From Gnetum montanum (Eukaryota > Streptophyta > Gnetopsida > Gnetales > Gnetaceae), in assembly GCA_015680685.1 (NCBI GenBank), contig MNCI01030296.1, positions 55,854-119,853 of the forward strand: 64,000 nt of DNA, given 5' to 3'. Within the stretch, counting starts at the first letter, position 1, and each line of letters opens with the position of its first letter. Shown piece after piece: positions 37,433 through 47,200 of the stretch. A program made the position numbers and the translations under genes. The notes beneath the pieces were generated by a model, which ran no database searches, was not told the DNA's origin, and worked only from the letters and a program-made list of their open reading frames with translations.

Positions 37433-37452
37433 TTAATCTTCCTTCTAATGCC
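37433..37452 (-). promoter_or_regulatory. Element C putative primer-binding site
   Basis: On the minus strand TGGCATTAGAAGGAAGATTA begins right at the inner edge of repeat R. It is the third instance of the TTAGAAGGARG motif at an LTR edge in this window. Confidence 0.4.
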
Positions 37453-38094
37453 AAAAAATTATTACATAATTGTTCTTCTTCAATCTTGCAGGAGTAGCTC
37501 CACAAGTATGAAAGTACCTAACTTGCAACCATAAATTATCTTCAATTTAATATATTCTTTGATGGTTCAATGATAATGACCTGATAGGGTACAAACCTCA
37601 TATAATGTGGACTTATCCTATCACATGCAAACTAGGAATGACACACAAATACTAAAAATGATAAATTTAAATAGTAAAATTTGCTAAGTATTATTTGTTG
37701 ATAATAAAATCAAGTATGAAAATTCACTATAAGTGGTGGAAAATCTAAGTATAAAATGCAAATAAAAGAGCATAAAATATTAAAATATAAGAACTTATGA
37801 TATGGGAAAAAGAGTTTTGATCCCCTTTCCAAAAAAAGAAAATGATTTATTGTTGGAAAAATGCAAGTGAGATAAAACTAATAATAAAAGCTCAATTTGT
37901 GATAAAAATGTGGATTTGGAAAGTGAAATTAAATCTCTCGAGGATGGTATATGGATGGGAAAGCTGAAAATGGTGTCTAAATCAAATCAAGGACAAAATG
38001 CGAATAATTTAACTAAGTGTCTTAGGATTGACATTGGAGTTTAAACAATTCTAACTTTAGAGATTAACACTAATGCTGAAAAATTCTAAGTACA
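37453..38094 (-). repeat. Repeat R, right copy, first part (probable 5' LTR of element C)
   Basis: It matches 18661-19320 and is interrupted by T2. Bases 38090-38094 (GTACA) are the left target duplication of T2; the uninterrupted site in the left copy reads GTATG. The repeat resumes at 50611. Confidence 0.65.
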
Positions 38095-38963
38095 TGAGCA
38101 GCAAGGTACCCCTACGCCCAACCATACGAATACGAGCATCCATGCGTGATCTGGTCAAGCTCCAAGGACTAAGTGCTTATGCACCTACACAAAACAAGAA
38201 TGAGTTATGCAGTCGTTGTCTTCCCAAGCTTACTTGTAAGGCACACTTATATGATTAATTAAACTTGAGGTACATGATTTTTATGTTTTTCTTTTATATT
38301 TTCTATCTTAGTCTCCTAAGTGTGTGTAATGAAAAGATTTAATTAACTAATGGATTTTTGTAACTCTAATGTGAATCAAATCCTAACACCAGCATCTATT
38401 CCCACTCTCTAGACACATCCTGAACCATTGCAACACTACTGAGATTACCAAACACTAGTGGTTACTAGGTTACCAAGTGTTCCACATATGCTCAAAGTGG
38501 TCATGCTGAGTGTGCTAATTCATTAATAATTGATAATTAATAATTTGATATAAATAAAATTAATTAACTAACAAAAGCATCAAATAATAATAAATAACAT
38601 TAAATGCAATAATTAAGCTATTCTGAATGTTGCAAGGTTTATCACAAAGTTCGTCTTTATTTCCAGACACAAAGTGTGCTCAAGTACATAATGCTCGAAT
38701 AAAGATCCGTTCACTCTATGACTTCTACTACAGGAACTTAGAAATAATTCTAACTCTGGAAGGGAAAAAATGCAAGAGTTCAGCTAAAGGACCAAAAAAC
38801 TAATGCCCAAGACCAAGTGCCCCTATCTCTTATTTATAGCCAATGAGACAAGCTCCAACATTGCATCTCCGATATCAGGGATCCAATGCCAATATCGCAT
38901 ATCTAATTTCATGAATCTAATATCAGGGATCCAATATTGGATCACTTATTTGGTGACTCATCA
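38095..38963 (-). repeat. T2 3' LTR
   Basis: On the plus strand it reads TGAGCAGCAAGG to ACTCATCA; the other copy starts TGATGAGTGG, so three bases of the tandem TGATGA were lost here. U3 (38870-38963) carries repeated GATATC/GGATCCAAT palindromes, including the perfect GATCCAATATTGGATC. It belongs to the same LTR family as T1. Confidence 0.92.
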
Positions 38964-38972
38964 TACCCCCAC
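38964..38972 (-). promoter_or_regulatory. T2 polypurine tract
   Basis: On the minus strand the run TGGGGGTA lies directly before the LTR, identical in position and near-identical in sequence to that of T1. Confidence 0.75.
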
Positions 38973-40538
38973 AACTAAATGAAAACTCATCCTCAAGTTC
39001 CTTACAAAATATTGGGAAGGTATGGGATTATTGACTAAACAACAACTAAGGGTGACATGGAATGATAGACACAAAGTGCCCAGTGAACAAATCAACAAAT
39101 GTATTACAACATTGGTATTCATAACCATTCTAGTGAATACTATACATAGATTACATCCAGTCCCTCATTTGACAACTTGAAGAGAGAGAAAAGAAAATGA
39201 GGCACATTGCTACTGATATCAAAAAGGTGCACACTGTTGTTCGTCCATGGCCACATGACTAAGCGTGTTCCTTGCATCAATGCTCCAACTCTAGTCCATC
39301 CTGAGTGCTCTGTCCTATCCTAGTTCATTTTTCATGTGATCATCATTTGTACACACAACATAATCATGAATTAGCAAGCATAGATAAGATATAATGTAAT
39401 TAATACCTTTCTTTGATATGAAACACATTGGCTAGGTTGTGGGTATGGCAGATACTAGGTTAGAGGTTTGTAAGTGATAAGTACCCAAGGTGTAGAGGTG
39501 AGATAAGTAATGGAATGAAAAAATTTGCAACAAGCCCCCACTACTAAGAGTAAACCTCTGGTAGCAATAGGATGGAAAACAAAAGAAAAAGAAAGATAAG
39601 AGGAATAACAACAGTGAAGCTAATAAAAATGCATAGAAGGGAAGAGAAAAACAAAAATGGATGTCATAGATGGGGTGAAATAAAAAATAGTTGATTGCAA
39701 GAAATTTTTAAGGGAAAGAACTTAATAATTGCACCAAAAAGAAATGCCAATGGATCCTCCCAAAAGCAGTCTCATGTCCTTTATGCCCTAACAAACCTCC
39801 AAACCAAACAGTCCGTAGGCTCTAGGAATGACATATGGAGATAATAGTTAAGAATTCTCCTACAAGAATTTACCAAAGAATAACAATACATCATCCAACA
39901 TATAGACTAATCATAAAACCAGCAATGAGGTAGAATACGGGAAGCAATACAGAAAGAAATGAGAGAATGGAATGGAATCCCAAAATCAACGTTGTGTAAA
40001 GTCCCTTGTGTATTATGTGGTTAAGGTAACTTAATAAAATTTAGCCAAATCCAAATTAAAACTAACCACATCCAGTGATCTCGCATCAACAAACTTAACC
40101 AACCCCTCCTCCTGAAGCAATAAGAATGCTTTCACAGAGCAATCGCCATCCAAAAAAGAGAAGAATATAGAAGCAAGAAGTGAGAAAGGGCCTTAGTTAG
40201 AGGAAACCTTCAAGCATGGGTAGCCTTTCTTTCCAGTGCCATAATCAGCGCTTATAGTCCATGTTCCTTTATTATGTCTAAGGGGTGTGTTTTTTCTTTT
40301 GAGTGGAAACCACACCATGCAAAGACTTATTTGATTTATTCAACCTCATGGTATTACTTGACAGTAAAATGGTGAAAAACCTATAAAAAACATCCAAGTA
40401 CCCAAAAGAATAGCCAGCACAAATACGTCGAATCCCCTTAAAGTCACACCCTTTTCAATCCATTTGAATCTTTCCTTGGTTTGAAGAATACCAAGCCACC
40501 AATTCATTAATAGGTTTGATTAAAAAAAGAGACAGTAC
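38973..40538 (-). other. T2 3' untranslated region, distal part
   Basis: Non-coding sequence homologous to T1 15740-17198 on the opposite strand; both have phrases such as ATGAATTGGTG and GATTGAAAAGGGTGTGACT. No ORF of note is present. Positions 40534-40538 (AGTAC) are the left direct repeat of the insertion that follows. Confidence 0.7.
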
Positions 40539-41179
40539 TATTGGCACATTTTGGCCATTTCATGGAACAGCAAAAGTAGAGATACTGGCAAAAGGAAATT
40601 TGTAAAACAACCACAAAAACAAGAACATGTTTTAAAAAAATTGCTTTTTTATGCAGTCTTTCAAAAAATTAGGTCACTGGATTCTATAGCCACATGTAAC
40701 AAGCAGGGCAGGTAGAAAATCTTCTATCTGCTGTTTCGCATAGCTTCATACAAGAGAAACCCAACACAAGACAAGCACAAAACTTGTTCAAATAGTAGAA
40801 GAGGAACTGCTTACCGATTTTACAATTGTCTTTCTATTTTTAATCTAACCCTACCATGTGATGGTGGTTATATTTATGCATGGTCATAAGGCATTATTCA
40901 TGATGGGCATATGTGGAGATGATGGCAACTGAGGCATGGCTAGGCATGATGGCATGTAATGTGGTCAGCTAACATGCTTAAGAGTTGCCCTCTGTGGCTT
41001 GTCCGTAACTTTTCACTTACTTTCCATTAGTCGAACAGCGCAAAGCTTGAGCATCCGCATTCTGCAAAAATTTCTCCGTCTGGTGCTTGTTTGCAATGTA
41101 AATTGGACTTAATCATTGGCGATCGGACATCTTCAGGCTGATCTGCTAGCATCCAACAAGAAAGAAAGCAAGCGAAAAT

Positions 41180-41640
41180 CGTGCGCGGAAAGATGCAGAT
41201 GAACAGAATCTAGAATGCGACATGCCGGTAGGTGACTTTCTCATAGTGCCAAAACAGACTGCAAGAGGGCCACATCTATGAAGCGCAGAGCTATGGAAAT
41301 GGTGATCCAGAGATCTTTGGAAGGGATACCCATTTAAGGGTTCGATTATGACAGTATTCTGGGGCAACGCTGTGAAATGCTGGTGGAATGTGTGTAGATT
41401 CCTATGGGAATTGTAGGGCCTCTGCTGCTTGATGGATTCGAGTATATGGTTCCCATGGCTACCACTAAGGGTTGCCTTGTTGCCTCCGCTAACAGAGGAT
41501 GTAAGGCCATTCATCTATTTGGTGGTGCCACTAGTGTTGTTCTCAGGGATGGCATGACCAGAGCCCTTGCTGTGAGATTTGCCCACGCCAAACGCGCTGC
41601 TGAACTCAAATTGTGCCTGGAGGATCCCCAGAATGCCAAG
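41180..41640 (+). pseudogene. HMGR: HMG-CoA reductase fragment
   Basis: HMG-CoA reductase makes mevalonate, the committed step of cytosolic isoprenoid synthesis, in the ER membrane. This piece covers only the start of its catalytic domain. Visible in order are DCKRA (41258-41272), [79 protein letters not shown] and [15 protein letters not shown]. Two in-frame stops break it (after EGIPI and after LVECV). The catalytic Glu of the ATTEGCLVAS motif is Lys here. No membrane segments and no downstream NADPH or CoA domains are present. It is more GC-rich than its surroundings. It was derived from a plant gene and copied into mobile DNA, so it is not functional. Confidence 0.9.
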
Positions 41641-41889
41641 AATGCTGCACGTTAACATCAACAGTAACTTCCATATCAAACCCAGAACACCTCATCATCA
41701 TGGCTAGTGGCATCATTAACCGCACATTCACAACTACATCGAGGCTCTAGTTGCAGAATACAACATTTATTTTAATTAACTTTGTTTTTTGATATAAGTA
41801 ATTTAATTGTTATTATGCTACTGTACATGTACCAAGTGAGTATTAATATTGATTTAAAAATTTGCATATGCTAAGGAGTTATATTGGAT

Positions 41890-43062
41890 AGTTATCCAAT
41901 AGGACACTTAGCCACCATAACTTTTATTTCTATAGTTGTAACTTTGTGTGGAAGTTGTAACTTCCTAGCCTTAATCCCATGATGTTTGTAACCACTACAA
42001 AGGTCACTTGTCAACTACAACTTGTTTATCTCCATGGTGACCACTTGGCAACTGAAGGACCACTTGGCAACTAAATGGGACACTTGTCAGCTGCAGCTTT
42101 TTTATCTCTATGGTGGTTACAACCACCCAAATTTTTTTGTAACTTCCTAACCTGTTGGGCAAGTAATCTCCTAACTTGTTGGGCAAGTTATATCTCCTAA
42201 CTTGTTAGGCAAGTAATTAAATTCCTTACTTGGGAGAAAAGTTAGCTAAGATATTTTAGAATGTAACTACCTTTTGAACCCTATAAAAAGGCTTCAGGGG
42301 TAAGAGAAAATGACACACTTGGGGTCACACATTGTGAAAGATTGCTTGTATGATGGCGTGCTAAAGAAAAGATTTCAGCCTCTTTGTCATACTCCTGTGA
42401 GTTATGCTTATTATTTTTTTATTTTGTTTAAATTGTTTNNNNNNNNNNNNNNNNNNNNNNNNNNNNNNNNNNNNNNNNNNNNNNNNNNNNNNNNNNNNNN
42501 NNNNNNNNNNNNNNNNNNNNNNNNNNNNNNNNNNNNNNNNNNNNNNNNNNNNNNNNNNNNNNNNNNNNNNNNNNNNNNNNNNNNNNNNNNNNNNNNNNNN
42601 NNNNNNNNNNNNNNNNNNNNNNNNNNNNNNNNNNNNNNNNNNNNNNNNNNNNNNNNNNNNNNNNNNNNNNNNNNNNNNNNNNNNNNNNNNNNNNNNNNNN
42701 NNNNNNNNNNNNNNNNNNNNNGCAGAGTTGTGCTCAAATGTTTTTGCAAAATTTTATTGGTTACAAGTAGGTATTATAAGGACCGCGTAGACTAGGCAAT
42801 TGAACAAAATAGGAACTCTCAACAACTCACAGTACTTGACAAAGTTGGCTAAATCTCTTTAAGATAAGTCATTTGTAGTTTACACACAATGCAATCGTTT
42901 CATTTTTCACAACCACACACCACAACCGCACACACACATACTCACATTAACTACTGAGTCTGTTTGGAGGTATCTAGGCCTTGGTGTTGCCAGAGACCAG
43001 CAAGCACCTAAATCCTGTTCGAGGACACTCATTGACAGTCGTGTCCCAAACAGTCGCCAACA
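41890..43062 (+). repeat. LTR-like segment with TATA box and U3-type repeats
   Basis: The region has short direct repeats (CACTTGGCAACT at about 42045 and 42060, CTCCTAACTTGTTGGGCAAG-type units at 42145-42215), then a TATA box TATAAAAA at 42282-42289, and ends CCAACA before the direct repeat AGTAC. This is the order of U3, TATA and LTR end on the plus strand. Its start is uncertain and a gap lies inside. Confidence 0.4.
42439..42721. other. Assembly gap (283 N)
   Basis: Unknown bases inside the 2.5 kb insertion. ORFs that read through the N run are artefacts. Confidence 0.99.
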
Positions 43063-43390
43063 AGTACATTTCCAAAACAAAGGGAGACCATAGAGTTAAA
43101 TGGATGAATGGATGACATGGATTCATTGCCTATTTTATCAAAAGAAACCATATCTTAGCATCAGTATTAAAAGTCAAAGGTAAAAACCAAACATTAGTAA
43201 GCAACACTATTATAGTACAATCCATCATCATGAGCACTTATTATATGACAAGTGAGAATAAATCAAACAAAATGTAATAGAGAAAGAAATAGTAAAAATG
43301 TTAATGATGGTGTAAAACAAAAATAAGTAAATATGAAAAATGTGTAAAACCAAAAAGATAAAAAAAACTGAGGGCTTAGAATAATTAGCA
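43063..43390 (-). other. T2 3' untranslated region, proximal part
   Basis: Homologous to T1 15370-15700 on the opposite strand, including the shared phrase TTTGGTTTTTACCTTTGA. It carries the right AGTAC copy at 43063-43067. The 43263-43448 ORF is hydrophobic only because of its base composition. Confidence 0.6.
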
Positions 43391-44590
43391 TTAGTGGCCA
43401 TCTCCCCAACAACTGAGTTGGAAGGAGGAGACCCGAACTAATGAGCAAGGCTATCCATCAACAAAGGTAGTGTTAGTACTAGCCATTTTGGGCTCATGGA
43501 AAGGTTTGGTTTGCTGGATGTTGACCAATAATTTCTTATCTAGGCTTCTAGGTTTATAGATCATCATGGCCCTTGAAGGAAAATTTTCATGAATGATATA
43601 AGGTTCTTTCCATAGTGTTTGAAATTTAGTTCATTATGGCACATGTGCAAGATTTCAATAAAGGACTATATCTCCTGGTTGGTATGTGACTTTTCTAATT
43701 TTTAGGTCATGACGTTGTTTGTTGAAAGCCTTGTGTAGTTTGTTGGATGATAGGGCAGCTAATCGATTTTCATCTAGCAAGTTATGATTCATTAACCATT
43801 CTTTCTACATTAGACTGAGGTTAAGGTTAAGGTCACATGTTGTAGATAGTGTATGGAGTTTAGCTTGGATATGAAGTGTTAGAAGTTTATCATACACTAA
43901 CTCATAGGGAGAATAATCTATAGAGAGTTTCCATGTGGAGTGGTAGGCCCAAAGAGCATCGTTCAATTTGGTGCTCCAATCTCACCTATATTTGCTAATG
44001 GTTCATGTCAAAATTTTTATGATTTTCCTATTAGTGACTTCAGCTTAACCATTCGCTTGAGGATAATATGGTGTAGTTAGTTTATGCTCAACTCCTAAGC
44101 ATTGTATCAACTTCTGAAAAGTCACACCTGTAAAATGTGTACCATTATCAAAAATAAGTTCACGACGCACGCCAAACCTATTTACGATTTGTTGTTGAAC
44201 AAATCATGCAGCGATAGATGATGTACAGTTGATAACAGTGATTGCTTCTGCCCATTTTGTAAAATAATCAACAGAAACAACAATGTATGCTTTTTCATTA
44301 AACATTGGTGTAATAGGACACATAAAATTAATACCCCATATGTCGAAGGCTTCTAAGGGTTGAATCCATTGTTGTCGATCCTCCATTCTAATAATCATTC
44401 CCCCATCACATTGGTAGCACTCACAAGATTAGACAAAATGATGGGTGTCCCAAAATAATGTAGGCCAATAATATCCTGCAAGCAAGATTTTAATGGTTGT
44501 TCATCTCCCAGCATAATGACCCCCACAAGGACCCTCATGAGCGTCTTGGAGAACTTGCAATTGATTTGCATTGGGAACACACCATCAAAC
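43391..44590 (-). pseudogene. T2 integrase, decayed
   Basis: On the minus strand the zinc-binding HHCC region is visible (AHEGPCGGHYAG at 44500-44540, then SCECYQC at 44405-44427). The core follows with FDIWGINFMCPI, VVSVDYFTKWAEA, RRELIFDNGTHFTG and YYPQANG.AEVTNRK, so D, D and E are in place. The C-terminal part (QRHDLKIRKVTYQPGDIVLY) ends near 43500. The enzyme would insert element cDNA. At least five stops interrupt it, but the catalytic residues are kept. Confidence 0.85.
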
Positions 44591-44799
44591 TAAGCCATTG
44601 GAACACACCTTGTAAAGGTATCTATTAATTTCCATGAAATGTTTGACTCAGTGGAGAAACTGTTGTTTCTTTCTAATGTCCAACCATTGTGGTGTTTCTT
44701 GTGTAAGAAGATAAGTAAGAATGCTACTATACCAATATGTATCTATGGGTGATTCATTGTTTATTACACTTGCAAAGAAGATTTCATCAGGGAAGCGAT

Positions 44800-45330
44800 C
44801 AGAAATTGGGTATTCGTCCTCTTTGTTATCCCATCACAACTGAGATAAATGATTAGCAACAACATTCTTGGTGCCTTTACAATCGACCATTGTAAGATTG
44901 AACTCTTGCAAGATCACAAGCCATCATATGATTCAAGGGTTTACCATTGGTTTCTTCATAAGGAACCAAATCGCACTATGATCTATGTGTACAAATACCT
45001 TATAGCCTAATACATAGTGTCTAAATTTTTCTAGTGCAAACACCATAGCCATTAACTCTTTTTTTGTTGTGATATAGTTGAGTTGTGCACCAGTAATACT
45101 TCAACTTGCATAGTGAATGTAATAGGAATTTTTTTTGAGCATCTAACTGTGTAAGTACAGCTTCTAAGGCAAAATTGGATGCGTCAATCATTATATAGAA
45201 CAATCTAGACTAGTCAGGAGCTTGTAGAATGGGTGTTTCTATGAGCTTCTACTTCAAGATTTGGAAAGCTAGCTCACATTCCTTGGTCCATTCAAAAGGT
45301 ACGTCTTTCTTTGTTAATTCTACCAACAGT
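44800..45330 (-). pseudogene. T2 RNase H, decayed
   Basis: Read on the minus strand with one frameshift near 45110. The pieces are FYIMIDASNFALEAVLTQLD (catalytic Asp), TKKELMAMVFALEKFRHYVL (catalytic Glu) and VFVHIDHSAIWFLM (next Asp), then LARVQ/LQEFNLTMVDCKG. RNase H removes the RNA strand during reverse transcription. It follows the polymerase directly, as in all Ty3/gypsy Pol proteins. Confidence 0.8.
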
Positions 45331-46400
45331 TTTGCAATCTTCAAAAGGTTCTCAATGAAATGTCTATAATAGCTAGTATGTCCAAGGAATGATCAGACAT
45401 CTTTTACAATTTCAGGTTGACGAGTGATTCCTTGGATGACTTTAATTTTTTTAGGATCTACCTCCATCCCTATTTGTGAAATTTTATGCCCTAATACCAT
45501 GCCCTCTTGGACCATTAAGCAGCTTTTCTGCCAATTGAGCCTTAGGTTGGTTTCAACACATCATTTTAGTACTTGCTCTAATCAATCCAATGCTTGTTCA
45601 AAGTTCACTTTGTAGGTGGAGAAATCATCCATAAAAACCTCCACACCATTCCCTATTTACTGCTGAAATATACTAAGAACCAAACGTTCAAATGTTGTTG
45701 GAGCATTGCACAAGCCAAACAGCATCTGCCTATATGCAAATGTCCCCCACGGACTTGTGAATGTAGTTTTGGCTTGGTTCTCTAAAGCTATTTGGATTTG
45801 ATTGTACCCACTGTAACCATCCAGAAAACTATAGTAACAATGCCCTATAATGGTATCTAATACTTGGTCAACAAATAACAATGGGAAATGATCTTTAAAT
45901 GTTTCCATGTTTAGTAGCCTAAAGTCTATATACACCCTCCATTTACCATCTTTTTTAGGCACAATGACTAATGGACTAACTCATTCACTATTAGCAATGG
46001 GGTAGATGAACCTGGACTTCAGAAGTTGTTCAATCTCTTCCTTAACTACTTGCTTAAGCTTTGGGTTCAGTCCTCTTTGTGGTTGTCATCTAGGCTTCAT
46101 AGAGGATTCAGTGTAAATTCTATGTTGGCATATCCTAGGATCTATTCTAGTTAATTAGGTATATGACCAAGCAAAGGCTTTTGACCATTTGTTTACCATT
46201 TTTAGCAGTCTTTCTTTTTGTTGAGGAGCAAACTTAGCATTAATGATCACCGATTTTCCATTTTTGAAAATTGCATATTTCATATCTATGGGCAATGATT
46301 TTAACTCAAGGGGCTCTTGCTTAAACTCATCAAGGATTTCCAACTTGCCCCAATGGATATTTTTGGTGTTAGTATTTGAAATTTGGCAATGGACTTGCTC
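45331..46400 (-). pseudogene. T2 reverse transcriptase, decayed
   Basis: Minus strand, from NIHWGKLEILDEFKQEPLE (about 46360) to RHFIENLLKIAK (about 45340). Core motifs in order are WVSPLVIVPKKDGKWRV, DFRLLNMETFKDHFPLLFVD, YSFLDGYSGYNQI (first Asp), TFAYRQMLFGLCNAPTTF and VFMDDFS (the catalytic Asp pair, 45621-45635). Later parts include LGHKI and VIQGITRQPE...SFLGHTSYYRHF. Five or so stops interrupt it, yet all catalytic aspartates are kept. The closest family by phrase is Athila-type Ty3/gypsy. Confidence 0.88.
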
Positions 46401-46642
46401 TAATGCATCTATGCTATCGATATAAGCACAGGTCAAGCTCTCAGTTGGTTCCATGCATAATGTTGAATTGTTCCCTAAGTTATTGTTAGCCACTGGGTGC
46501 CTTCTTGTCTTGTGGTTGGCACATACAGGCATCTTTGTATGTAAGATACTTGTGCACACTTGTTGCATGCAGGAAATGTTAAGAATTGTACAAACTAGGA
46601 CTTCTACACACAGTTGCACCCTGTGTCACTGTATGTGATGCA
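46401..46642 (-). other. T2 protease-to-reverse transcriptase linker
   Basis: The frame changes between the protease (ending near 46643) and the reverse transcriptase. The linker contains ORF pieces without a recognisable domain. Confidence 0.4.
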
Positions 46643-47200
46643 TTAAACTTTCTTTTTCTTGATCTTCCCAAACAAATTTTCTTTTGATATCTCTAGGGAA
46701 AGATCACGTATTCCTAGGTGTGCATCAATTGTACTTATCCATGCTCTTCCCATTATGATTGGGAAGTCCCCCTTATAGTTGTTGACTTGGATCACTAGGA
46801 AATCGACTAGATACAACCACCCATAAACAGTGATGACAATGTCCTTCACTAGCCCCAATGGAACAGTGATGGACTAGTCAGCCGGCTCTAAAAGAATGTT
46901 ACTCTTCTTTAGCGGAGGTAGGTTCCAGGCTTTATACATTTCCTGGGAGATTAAATTAACACCAGAACTAAAATCCAAAAGAGCTTTACAACACTCATTT
47001 CCAGCGATTTGTAAATAAATAAGAGGATTTCCAGGATAAGAAAATTTTCTAGGAAGATGGTTAGCTTTAATCCAATCAGTGATGGCATGGGTTAACATAA
47101 CAATGTGCATTGAGTGTGATTTTTGATTCGAAGGAAGCTTCAAAGATTTAAATAATGATAAGGCATTTGGATAATTAGCCACTTGTGGTTGCAAGGACTT
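46643..47200 (-). pseudogene. T2 protease, decayed
   Basis: Same frame as Gag. It encodes LIYLQIAGNECCKALLDFSS followed by GVNLISQEMYKAWNLPPLK, then GLVKDIVITVYGW, DFLVIQVNNYKGDFPIIMG and RAWISTIDAH. The catalytic D-L/S-G triad reads D-F-S, so the enzyme is probably inactive; T1 keeps D-L-G. A stop separates the two halves at the same place as in T1 (after LELAD/LLEPAD), suggesting the stop was inherited. Confidence 0.85.

Larger units (their letters stand above)
40539..43062 (+). mobile_element. 2.5 kb insertion in T2 carrying a host-gene fragment
   Basis: T1 lacks this segment, and removing it restores collinearity with T1. AGTAC flanks it on both sides (40534-40538 and 43063-43067). The ends are TATTGG... 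and ...CCAACA, compatible with TGTTGG...CCAACA LTR ends after one G-to-A change. The right 1.1 kb looks like a plus-strand LTR with a TATA box, but a matching left LTR is not seen. The insert holds an HMG-CoA reductase fragment and an assembly gap. The element type remains open: a small LTR element with captured sequence, or another transposon. Confidence 0.65.

Noticed and set aside
41146-41514. 122-residue ORF on the minus strand
   Set aside because: It is antisense to the HMG-CoA reductase fragment, whose plus-strand reading matches a known protein. The minus reading has no family features.
41180-41640. Functional HMG-CoA reductase gene
   Set aside because: Two in-frame stops, catalytic Glu replaced by Lys, and most of the protein missing.
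42310-42795. ORFs of 112-161 residues around 42.3-42.8 kb
   Set aside because: They are mostly unknown residues from the N gap; stops cannot be seen there.
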